A stretch of 64,000 nucleotides of DNA from Ailurus styani. Taxonomy: Eukaryota > Chordata > Mammalia > Carnivora > Ailuridae. The notes under the pieces are model-generated. The model saw only the letters and a program-made list of their open reading frames with translations, did not search any database and was not told the origin of the DNA. Made by a program: the position numbers and the translations under genes. Location of the stretch: positions 734,363-798,362 of the forward strand of contig LNAC01000682.1 of NCBI GenBank assembly GCA_002007465.1, read 5' to 3'. Below are positions 54,727-64,000 of this stretch, piece after piece. Every line of letters starts with the position of its first letter. Positions within the stretch are counted from its first letter, which is position 1.

Positions 54727-54762
<36 letters not shown>
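54727..54762 (+). repeat. (CA)18 microsatellite
   Basis: A perfect 36-bp dinucleotide repeat. The cysteine-valine frame at 54550-54759 arises from it. Confidence 0.97.
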
Positions 54763-54764
<2 letters not shown>

Positions 54765-55925
54765 GGTACCAGAAACTGCAGCTGGGAGGGAATCAGGTGA
54801 GCAGGTAGAGACGAGAAGCAGAGATGGGAGAAGATTCAGGGCTGATCTGGTGAATATAGGGTTGCTATAATGAGGAATATTCTGTATATTTTAAGGTGTT
54901 TGTAATTAAGAAAAAAATCTGCTGCCACCAGACTTTGATAAATTCTACCACTAATACAAAAGGTAGTTCAGGGTAGAAGAGGAGGCAGGCAAGGCCTAGG
55001 CTAAGGATGAAGTTCAGCACAGTGCAGAGGGAGGAAGCAGCTCAGGGAAGCAAATGGGGTTGACACAGTTCACAAGGGACCATCCACACCCCAGCCCACA
55101 GCTTCACCGGCATCTCAGCGTCCTGCCCAGTGTTGGACACAGAGAAGACAGTCACCTATCCCCAGCCATCCCAGCTGCTGAATGACCTTGTCTGCCTCCA
55201 ATGACCCCCAACCTGTAGATAAAAACCCTCTCAAGCCTAACAGATGGGCAGTGTCCCTTCTTTTCTGAACATGATAATAAGTTTATTTTCTCAACAGTGA
55301 GGTCAGAGAATAGTGTAGGCGAAACAAAGAAACATTTTTCTTTTGCCGATATTAACTGACTCGTACAGCTGCATTCTGGGTATTGTGCTAACCAGGTCTT
55401 TCCTTTTTTCCCCTATCTTAGCAAAAAAAAGTGCAGGTAGCTGAGCGATGGGTGTGTCTGTGCTGGGGGAGGGAGGCAATGGGAAGGGTGAGGGAGAAAA
55501 GGTTATAAGGATCACAGAAAGCCCGTCCTATCAGGCAAGTGGTCAGCAAATGCATGTGGAATGAATTTCAGCCCGAGATGACACTAGACATTATATAAGT
55601 CACGGGCCAACAGCTCAAATACCTCCAGTCGGGACTGAGTGAAGAGAGATGGGTAATGAGGGGCCGCTGCTCCCAGGAGGGCTGGTGCCCTTTCTAAGTA
55701 AGAGCACTAGCCTCTTCTCGGCTCCAGATAATTATTGCCAAGCAGGTACGCGAGTCCCCTGTGGCTAGATCTTCTGATTTTTTCCCCCCAAGAAAAGCCA
55801 GAAATGTGAATTTTCGTACAAAAATACCCATTTGAAATACTGGAAACCAGTTCAAACAATTTCAAACGCTACCCTAGTCAATAAAAATGCATCTGTAGGC
55901 TGGATCCAGTCCCCTCGTTAGGTGT
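54763..55925. other. No recognised feature
   Basis: Unique-looking, with no repeat or coding signal I can support. Confidence 0.4.
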
Positions 55926-56115
55926 AGAATAGTGGTTCTCAGACACAAGTAGGCATCGCTGCAGTCTGCCACAGAACTTAGCATTACAGGTATACTGGCC
56001 TCCACCCCCAGAGTCTCTGAGCTGGCAGTGGTGGGGTGGAGGCCAGACCCGTGCCTGTCTAGCAAGTTCCCAGAGGTGCTAATGCAGCTGGCCCTGGATG
56101 ACCCCAGAAGAGCCA
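55926..56115 (+). mobile_element. MER5A-like hAT element, most of its length
   Basis: Starts 'gaatagtggttctcagac' (terminal CAGTGGTTCTCA type) and ends 'gctaatgcagctggccctgg'. The internal 'tccacccccagagtctctga' and 'ctagcaagttcccagaggtg' fit MER5A order. Confidence 0.7.
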
Positions 56116-58054
56116 CTGCTTCTATTGACCACCAGGCCCTCCAGCTTCTCTCTGCCCCGTCAAGGACTGCTGGGGTCTGCCCTCTTTTTTAGGGTCTCCT
56201 GTGAATAAAGTTCTGTGTGTGCCCGCTCTCTATTTAGAGCCTGCCTTTGGGGCATGTTTTTAAAATAGAAGCACAAGGCTCTAATTCTTGGGCTTTTTCA
56301 TTTCCTGATAATATGTTCCTGGCAAGGTCTGGGCCCTAAGCACCACATTGTCTTCTCTGAGTCCCAAACCAGAAGATTATCTCCTACAGAATCAGGAGCC
56401 CTGGTATCCAACTGCATTTGATCATGTTAATATTAGAAGAAATCCAATATAAATCCTCTCCATGTCAGGGGTTCTGCAAGGTTGCTCTAATTGCCTGAAG
56501 CTTAAAACACATGTTTAACCTCTTCTGCCTTCAAAGTCAGTTCCAACAAGGCCAGAGGAGATGTCTAAACCCTTGAGGTTCTCATTAGAGCAGAAGGGCA
56601 CAGTTCTAATAACTCAGGGAGGTTGGAAGAAGTAGCACATGCTTAGAGAATGATGCTCACCCAGGATTTCCACTGTGACTTGTGTCTTCTCAAACCTGGA
56701 ATTACAGAGCTGACCAGATCTTGTCCCTAACACAGGCCCTGACTAGGAAGCTGTAAACCCCCTTCCTCCAATGTCTGCAGAGAATGGTGTGGAGATTATA
56801 CTAAAGACCGAGTTTGTAGGGTGGCTCAGAAAGCTAGAGATACAGGACTCTAAGGGCCCAGGGTGACCAGGCACACATACCTCTCATGACAATGGATCTG
56901 AGAACTTAATCCCAAAAGTCTCCAGTGCTTCCTCTCACCCCAAATGCCTGCCTATCTTGGCCTTGAAATCTCCTGACACTTCCTCACTGATGAAACCTAA
57001 AACTAGCAGGCAAGCCTACAGTAACCATTCATGTCACTGTTTGGCATCTGGGAAAGGCCACAGCCTAGGTCAGGATGTCACAGAGCAAGCAAGCTCAAGC
57101 AACTGGAAACAAGATGGTGACAAGGCCAGGGCTCTGAGTCTGGAGGGTTCCACCGGAGAAGCTTCTAACTCAGACAGCTCCTCTGGCTGAAGAGTGAGGT
57201 TCCTGGCCTGGACCTTCACGGATGAAATCTAGCCTGGGAAGTTCGCCAAGATTCTGCTCTTGGAAGCCTGCCACTGGAGCCCAGGCTTCCCAAATCCCTC
57301 ACCTCTCCCCCTCCCCCGATGTCTCTGGCTTGAGGTCTTTATCCCCTTTGACTGGGGTCTGGGGCTGTGTTTCTGCAACTGTGGACCTTGCGCTGAGTGG
57401 CCCCCTGCTGCAGCTTACGCCCACCTCCCCTGTCTGAAATCAGGAATCCTGGACTTGGTAGACCCTAAGGAGTCCTGTATCTCATCTCTAAAATGTGTGT
57501 AATGGTGACTGAGAACCAAACTGGACAGTAGCCTCGAAGTTCTTGGCAACCATAAGCACCAATCCATCAGAAGGTGGTGTCTGTGGACCCGCTCTTTGTG
57601 TCGTTTCACCCAAGTGTTCTGGTTCCCTTCAGAGTATGCAGCAAAATCTAAGCACGGTTCCCTCCAGCAATGATGTGCCCAGGGAAGAATTGGAAGGGAG
57701 GAAATGTAATTTGGATAAAAGAAACTGGGTAATGGTAGAACAAACAAACAAACAAAAAACAAAACCCATGTTTTTGAAAGGAATCAGCTCTGAGGGCAGG
57801 AATCACTTTGGAGGCAGGCAGAGTCTCCCCCCTCCACATCCTCTGTCCCCACCCCTTTGGGCCTTCTCAGAGCCCGCACAGCTTTACCTGTATGGATGAC
57901 CCAAGGGAAGGGCCACAGAGAAGGCCAGCTCCAAAGCCTCCTGCCATGTCCTGTCCATACCAAGGACTCACTGGGAGTCACCAGATGAGAGGTCAAAGGC
58001 TGGCTATAAAGAGGCACTGGCAGTGGGCCCAAGGGCAAAAGCATGTGAGGACAC
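56116..58054. other. No gene recognised over about 1.9 kb
   Basis: Unique-looking and moderately GC-rich. An AATAAA at 56203-56208 followed by a GTGTGTG stretch is a weak candidate polyadenylation site. Plus frames 56957-57502 and 57543-58218 lack recognisable domains. Confidence 0.35.
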
Positions 58055-58190
58055 ACTTAAATGCCAGTCCTGACACCACTGTTAAGAGCTGTGGGTATTC
58101 ATCCAGTGACTTCTCCTTGAGCCTCAGTTTGTCCATTTGTCAAATTGGGATAAGGATGCTCATCTCACGCTGTCTTTGTGAGGACAGCAG
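58055..58190 (+). mobile_element. MIR relic
   Basis: 'gagcctcagtttgtccattt', 'gtcaaattgggataaggatg' and 'cacgctgtctttgtgagga' in MIR order. Confidence 0.75.
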
Positions 58191-58960
58191 AATCCACCTG
58201 CATGAGCTTCTGCCTTAGAAGAGGTTCCCCAGAGGCAGAAGCAGAGCCTGAGACAGATTGGGTGTATGTGGTTTATTAGACAAATACCCTCAGGAGAAGA
58301 GAAACAAGGGAAACAGGATGGGTTAGGGGATTCTACTAAGCCAGGAAATGGTTTAGCTTTATCCATGAGGAGTTCTGGAGCATTCATTGCCTCACAGCCT
58401 TGGGCCTTCGTAGAGGCCAAGGGCAATGGGCTTTTGTACCTTCAACAGTCAGTTGTTGTCTACAGTCTGTCCGTAAGTAGAGAGGGAAGGGAAGCATGAC
58501 AGGGTAGCCTTCTGAGAGAGTCAACTCCCATTCTGCTGAGGGCAATCCTTTGGAGGAGGCAGCTGTGAGTACCTTAGAAACAGTATGCATAGCAGCTGAG
58601 CTGTGCACCCCCTTGGTGAAGGAGATTCAAGTGGGCACCATCACAGCTGCTTTACTTCTTTTTAGTACTTCCAGCAAGAAAGCACCTCACTCAGTTGGTT
58701 CAGAGGCACACCTGCCTCATCCTGACTTTGGTGCCATCCTGAGCTGCATCATAGCAAGACTCTAACGGGTGCCCTATACACACAGGCTCATAACAATGCC
58801 ATAGGTGTACATGTCCCACTCTCTTAACCTCAGAGGACAAAGTCAGAGAGCAGGGTTACTTTGCCAGGAATAGTGGTGGATTCACACTGACCAGCCACAT
58901 CCCTGCTTTCCACAATTCCTAACAAGTGGCTGTTCTCAAAATGTTGAGATCATGGCATAG
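58191..58960. other. Unassigned
   Basis: 58220-58520 could be an old interspersed repeat ('ggcagaagcagagcctgaga', 'tatgtggtttattagacaaa' resemble one also seen near 62440-62570), family unknown. The rest is unique-looking. Confidence 0.3.
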
Positions 58961-59110
58961 AGCCTTGCTTCCCAAAGTGTAGCAGATGGAGCAACAGCAT
59001 GGGCATCCCCTGGGCACTTTCTTGGAATGCAGACCCTGAAGCCCCACCCCTGAGCTGCTGACCCAGAACCCAGTCTGACAAGCTCGCAAGATGATCCACG
59101 TGCACACTGA
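58961..59110 (+). mobile_element. MER5A-like hAT element
   Basis: 'gcttcccaaagtgtagcaga', 'aacagcatgggcatcccctg', 'tggaatgcagaccctgaagc' and 'cccacccctgagctgctgac' in MER5A order. The minus frames at 58919-59328 overlap it and are not genes. Confidence 0.75.
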
Positions 59111-59234
59111 AACATAATATGGCTGGGGTGGACACTTCCCTTCCCCCTCCTCCCACCACACCACCGGCTCACCTCCACTGGAGTCCTTATTGCTTTTGCT
59201 GAAATTTTCACACTTGACTTTTTGTGTCCAAAAA

Positions 59235-59400
59235 AACAGTGGTGGGATGAAATCAATAAGGAGTCTGGAGACCTACAGATCGGGGTTTGAAACCTGGCTT
59301 TGTCATTGGCTAGCAAGTCGTCCACCACTCTTGAGCCTTTATTTCTTCCCAGGGAACATGGAGAGGATACTTTCTACCACACAAGGTCATTGGGAGCCAA
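59235..59400 (+). mobile_element. MIR relic
   Basis: 'aaggagtctggagacctaca', 'tttgaaacctggctttgtca' and 'ttgagcctttatttcttccc' in MIR order. Confidence 0.65.
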
Positions 59401-60274
59401 AGTGGTTAAAACATCTAACTCTGTCCCAAACACATAGTAGCCAGGACAAAAAAATTCCTGAGTCTTAGCTTAGTGTTTGTGTGGTAATATTGAGGAAATT
59501 TAACTGAAGTGAACTGAGTTGAAGCAGGCTGACTTTCAGCCTCCAGCGAAAACAGAATGTCTGCAAGGAGGGGAAGGGTTTCAGAAACTTTGATCTCCCT
59601 GCTTGTTTCTCTTGCCCTTGATGGTTTTCACATTGTGTCTTCAGCTGTTGACACCCAAAAGTATTTGTCCCTGCCTTGCAGTATTCAAGAGGATGGATGG
59701 AGATTCATGGGGACAGAGATTGAAGCCAGAGGCCAGGTGGCCTTAACATTTGGAGCTCACAGGCTGACCTCTAGACTTCAAAGAGAATGTAGCAAACTGA
59801 TGGCATGTTAAATTCAACCCTGGCTTCTATCTTGTTTGGTCTATACCAGTTTTTAATATTTTTTAATTACCGGAAGACTTTTAAAACTCAAAAGAATTTA
59901 GGGGAAAAATCATTTGACTTTCTGCCTTTTATTTTAAATCATACGAACATCACCCAACCCCCACTGCCTGGCAACCACTGGCTGGAGCCAAGAGCAGCTG
60001 CTGTCTTTGGCAGGGCCTACCCTCTCCACTTTGCCACAGTCCACACCTTTCCCTTTTGTCACCCTCTGTCACCACATATGTTCTCCGTTTGCCCTCAACC
60101 CACCTGTCTTTCTGGCCTCTCCTTGACTGACACTTGGAAAAATCAGAAGATCCCAGTGAATTTGAGAAAGACTTGGGCCTTCTATAATCCATGGAATGAG
60201 GCTTCGGATGAATTGTGTCATCCTCTAATGTATCAGAGAGGTCTGTCAAGATGCAGTATTTTACGTCTCACTAT
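59401..60274. other. No recognised feature
   Basis: Unique-looking. The frames at 59557-59811 and 59805-60278 (157 codons) show no recognisable domain or plausible gene context. Confidence 0.4.
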
Positions 60275-60440
60275 TTGAACACCTAGGGTATGCCAAGATT
60301 GTCTAACTTTCATATTTTATCCTTATGGTGGTTCTGTTAAGTAGGTTAAGTTTTATGCATAAGAAAAGAAGTACTGATAAAGGTAAATATGTTGCCCACA
60401 GTCACACCAGCAGCAGAGCCAGGATTTGTGGAAGAGAGGA
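60275..60440 (-). mobile_element. MIR relic
   Basis: 'ttttatccttatggtggttc', 'ttgcccacagtcacaccagc' and 'agcagagccaggatttgtgg' in antisense MIR order. Confidence 0.7.
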
Positions 60441-61710
60441 TCTGGCAGACCCCTGTGTCCCTAAGCCCTTGCCTATGGGCTTAGCTTCATATCTGTGCAC
60501 ATACCAGGTTGCAAGAAGATAAAACCTCATGGAATAAGAAAAAAAAAGAACCAACTAATTCTACTATCAATTATTTATAAGTTTTGAAACCAGTTGAAAA
60601 GAAAGGGAAGAAAATCAATTAGTAACAAATGTTGGTAGATGCTTACTCTTTCATACACCCTTTAATTTGTAATTGACTCTCTTGAGCAAACTCTCCTCCT
60701 GAAGTGTATGCAGAGGTAAGAATAGGCATCCTCTGGAGCCTACCACACACCTGTCAACAAGTGGAGTTGACTGAGGCCGTGAGCTGCCCACACCTTCAAA
60801 TGGGTCCTGCTGCTAGTGACCAGCTTCCCCCACCTAGTCTTACTCAGCCATGGAACCTATGGTCCCCCTTGTCACCCAACTCTCATGCCATTTGACATTC
60901 TCTTCATTGACACTCAGAATTCCTCCCCTACCTCCCCCAGCCTGGAATGTTCCAAGAGAGTGGAGTGACTAGGACCAGCTAAGACTCCAAATCAGCTCTT
61001 CAGTCATAGTTTTATATTGCATTATCACCCTCAAATTGTGGAGCCTCTTTAGGAAACATCTCTCAGCTTTCCATCTGCTGTGGGGTCTTGCTGTTTTTAC
61101 ACACTGACAGAATGTTAACAGTGGAACAGGTTCTATTTCTGCATTCACATAGACCCATCTCCTCCCACGGGGATTCCTTCTTCAGTATCCCTGACAGAAT
61201 GGTGATGCAGCCTATCCATGTACTTTTGGAAATATGAAACATATTACCTCAGGGGGGCATTCCGTTCTACATTTCAGAGCTCTGAGTTTTAATAAGCCCT
61301 CTTTCAACCTTCCTGAAATCCACTTCATTTTTATACCATTCATCCATCAGCAAACCTGTGTTAGTATAGATTCATTTTGTATGACATAATTTTACAAGTT
61401 TCAGAAACCCCAAACAAATTGACCTACCCCCCAAAAGGCATTTAAAAAAAATATTTTCAAGTGAGACTTATCCTAGAGTTTAAAAATGCCACAAAGGACC
61501 TGGTGGTGCTCCCATTATAATTTGTCTGCCATATTTTTGCCCCATGTATCTTCAAGCAATCCTGGTAGCTCCTGGGTTATCCTTTGTATAAGCAAAATGG
61601 TTGCTGTGGTTCCAGGCCTCTTATCTCATCCTCCAAAAGAACCAGGAGCAACTCTTTTGTTAGCTTTCTCCAAGTCCCAAGACTCACTCTTATTGGCTCA
61701 AGTTGAGTCA
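60441..61710. other. No recognised feature over about 1.3 kb
   Basis: Unique-looking. Short frames at 60704-60895 and 61486-61728 without recognised homology. Confidence 0.4.
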
Positions 61711-61833
61711 TGTATGGATGTTAACTAGATTTATTGTGGTGATCATTTCACAATGTACACAAATACTGAATCACTATGTTATACACCTGAAACTAATATA
61801 ATGTTATATGTCAGTTACACTTGAATAAAATTT
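61711..61833 (+). mobile_element. L1 3'-UTR fragment (L1MA-like)
   Basis: 'ggatgttaactagatttatt', 'gtgatcatttcacaatgtac' and 'gttatacacctgaaactaat', then 'gaataaaattttttt', are the last ~120 bases of an L1MA/carnivore L1 3' UTR. Confidence 0.85.
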
Positions 61834-62699
61834 TTTTAATTGAGATAGGTACCTTTCTCTTGGACCAATCACTGCAGCCAAAGGGATGAGATACGGAGTT
61901 GGGATTGGAAGATGGAGATGGTATTGTCCATCTGACCCAAACCAAAAAACCTGAAATGGAGGAAGAATAAATTCTCTAAAGGAAAGTGATGATGCTGTTA
62001 GCAGGAGAGGCGAGGGGAATGGATCCTGGGGAGGCAGCCACAAATGTCTTCCATAAGCCTCTGCTTTGTGACAGCCACCATGTTGGTTACTGAGCATGGC
62101 AAGTTGAATAAAACCCAATCTAAGGAAGCTAATAGCATGGTAGGGTCACTCATTGTGACTTATGGAGTTCTCATCAGTCCCCCATTCTGGAGTGGAGAGA
62201 ACATATCCACCTTTTACGAGGCACCTTCTGGGCATTTGAAGACACCTTTCCCACCTCTTCAAAAGCTTCCCCTAGTTAAACATCCCAGGTTAGTCTGGTT
62301 GTAAGCCCTCTGACTAGGTGTGCAAGGTTCAGATTATGACAGTCCCCTCCTGTGGGTGACATGAACACAGGGCACAGAATTGAACCTGAGCTCCAGAAAC
62401 GATGGTACTGCCTTAGCTGGAACCCTCTCCTCCTTGCAGCAATAGATTCTGAGATCAGGCCTGGAGTGCATGGAGTTTATCTGGGAGGCGGTCCCAGGAG
62501 ATACCAGTAGGGAGGTAGGAAAGACAGCCAATGCAGAGTGGCCATAGGTTATCACCGTGGACAACCAAGAGCCCGAACCTCCCAGGGAATTTTGGGAGAC
62601 CACATAAGTCATGCTGTCAGCACTCCCTCAAGGACAGGAGGCTGGAAAGCTATTCCCCAGCTCCCACTTGTCCTGAGGTTAGACCTTTCCGAGGGTCCT
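61834..62699. other. Mostly unassigned; possible antisense L2 at 62040-62150
   Basis: 'caccatgttggttactgagc', 'atggcaagttgaataaaacc' and 'caatctaaggaagctaatag' weakly resemble an antisense L2 3' end. The rest has no recognised feature. Confidence 0.35.
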
Positions 62700-63050
62700 C
62701 TTCCAAAGTGTCAAAGCCTTGAAAAACAAGACTGAGAAACTGTCAGAGATTGGAGAAAACTAAGCACACATGATGGCTAAATGCAACATAGTGGTCTAGA
62801 TTAGATCTTGGAACAAAAAAAGAACCTTAGCAGAAAAGTGGTAAAATTTGAATGAAGTGCATAGTTTAATAAACAAGATTGTATGGATATTGATTGATTT
62901 ATTGGCTTTGATAAGTATGCCATGGTTATATAGAATGCTAACATCCAGGGAAGCTTGTATGAAAGGTATACTACAACCCTCTGTACTGTATCTGCAACTT
63001 TTCTGTAAATCTGAATTTATTTCAAAATAAAAAGTCTTTTAAAAAAATAA
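62700..63050 (+). mobile_element. L1ME-type 3' end
   Basis: 'gatggctaaatgcaacatag', 'tagattagatcttggaacaa', 'tatgccatggttatatagaa', 'ctgcaacttttctgtaaatc' and 'tttatttcaaaataaaaagt' follow the well-known L1ME/L1MC 3' UTR order to its A-rich end. Confidence 0.85.
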
Positions 63051-63089
63051 ATGCTGGATCTTTCCAATGCAATAAAAGTCTACAATAAT

Positions 63090-63255
63090 GTTTTTGATGA
63101 CTGCTTAGCATTTCATTGTACAGAAATACCAAATTTTATGTAATAATGTCTAGATTTTCCCTCAAGTTTTTCTGTTTTAACCACATTGAAATAATAATTC
63201 TCTTAAATTCATTTTTGTGTACTTGCCCTTAGGATAAATTCCAAAAGGTAGAATT
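63090..63255 (-). mobile_element. L1M ORF2 3'-end relic
   Basis: 'actgcttagcatttcattgt', 'ttaaccacattgaaataata' and 'cccttaggataaattccaaa', then 'aggtagaatttctgac', match antisense L1M ORF2 end. Opposite orientation to the adjacent L1ME. Confidence 0.65.
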
Positions 63256-63311
63256 TCTGACTTCATTTTAAATTCTCTTTTCCAGGGTCTGGGGGCTCCT
63301 GTGCCATTATT

Positions 63312-63339
63312 CTTGTGTCTTGTGTCTTGTGTCTTGTGT
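63312..63339 (+). repeat. (CTTGTGT)4 heptanucleotide tandem repeat
   Basis: Four perfect 7-bp units followed by one degenerate unit. Confidence 0.95.
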
Positions 63340-63394
63340 TTTGCATCAAACTTGTGTCCAGTGCTGTTTCTTGAACCACACCCCAACATGTTAA

Positions 63395-63470
63395 ACTCAG
63401 ATCTCTAGGGGTATAGGTCTAGGAATCTGCATTTTCACAAGCAACCCAGTGACATTTGAGAAGGATGGTC
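63395..63470 (+). mobile_element. MER5A-like fragment
   Basis: 'tctaggaatctgcattttca' and 'caagcaacccagtgacattt', then 'gagaag', match the right half of a MER5A-like element. Confidence 0.55.
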
Positions 63471-64000
63471 TGATCTTGGCTTGAAAAAAAAACAAAAGAG
63501 AAAGAACTTAACAGGGTTGGTAGGTACCTAGGTTGGCCTGCAAGCTCTGCAAGGCCTGAAGTGACACCCCAAATGCCATCTTGGTCTTTATGGCTGAAGG
63601 GGCTACCATCCCAAGAGCAATGACCCCACTCATGCAATCAGCAATTAGTTTTAGGGTGCAGACTCTGCAGAGCATTCTGGAGGAAAGCTCGGGTTGCAGC
63701 TAGGGTGGGTGGAGCTTTGTTCTTTTCTAATCCAAGAGCAGAGCAAGGTGGAAAAATGAGGGAGAAGCTGAACAGCCATCACCTCAGACTACCTCTCATC
63801 TCTGCAAACCCAGGAGCTGTGGATGGACATCACCTCTACTGCCTGACCTTGAAGAGAGGAGAGCAGTGTTTCCCTTGCCAGAAAAACTATCCTTCCTGCT
63901 TTTTAGAGTGACCAGTTCATCCTGACTTGCCAGGCCTTTTCTAGTTTTCACATTGAAAGTCCCATGTGCTGGGAAACACTTCAGTCCCAACAAACTTGGA
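63471..64000. other. No recognised feature
   Basis: Unique-looking. The overlapping short frames at 63419-63637, 63705-63911 and 63796-63993 have no recognised homology. Confidence 0.4.

Noticed and set aside
59805..60278. 157-codon plus-strand open frame
   Set aside because: No recognisable domain, AT-rich start and no supporting signals.
63312..63339. Regularly repeated 7-mer considered as a CRISPR-like or telomere-like array
   Set aside because: Only four directly adjacent units with no spacers, and not a telomeric motif. An ordinary minisatellite seed.

Overview
The window is vertebrate nuclear DNA, most likely from a caniform carnivore and probably a mustelid. The main evidence is about fifteen copies of the carnivore tRNA-derived CAN-SINE (5' end reading roughly GGCGCCTGGGTGGCTCAG, then a pyrimidine block and an A-rich tail) together with several 3' ends of the carnivore L1 lineage. 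These sit among older mammalian repeats (L2, MIR, L1M/L1ME, hAT/MER5A-like, Tigger-like). There is no prokaryotic gene organisation. I found no convincing protein-coding gene, tRNA, rRNA or CRISPR array. The open reading frames are either short chance frames or decayed pieces of L1 or L2 reverse transcriptase. The window reads as intergenic or deep intronic. All family names are assigned by eye.

Layout. 1-771: 5' UTR of a carnivore L1 on the minus strand that runs off the left edge. 0.8-8.9 kb: two young L1 3' ends in opposite orientation, four CAN-SINEs, an L1ME relic and an L2 relic. 10.5-15.1 kb: old antisense L1M sequence interrupted by four CAN-SINEs and a 65-bp L1 insertion. 15-25 kb: mostly non-repetitive, with a candidate polyadenylation site near 19.41 kb and an L2 copy at 22.2-23.0 kb. 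26.4-27.95 kb: a long antisense L2 covering reverse-transcriptase coding sequence. 28.7-36.5 kb: a dense nest of L1s in both orientations with five CAN-SINEs and a Tigger-like element. 38.4-42.4 kb: L2 relics interrupted by a young L1 and by a processed mRNA 3' end, followed by an apparent solo LTR and a CAN-SINE. 42.4-64 kb: largely unique sequence with scattered MIR, MER5A-like, L2 and L1M relics and a (CA)18 microsatellite.

No new multi-gene system was found. The observations most worth checking are the nested retroelement architecture with readable target-site duplications (TSDs), an internal L1 segment flanked by 14-bp repeats but lacking a poly(A) tail, a possible short L1 3' transduction, a 342-bp mRNA 3'-UTR retrocopy inside an L2, a solo LTR with flanking direct repeats, and back-to-back perfect hairpins at 43.8 kb.
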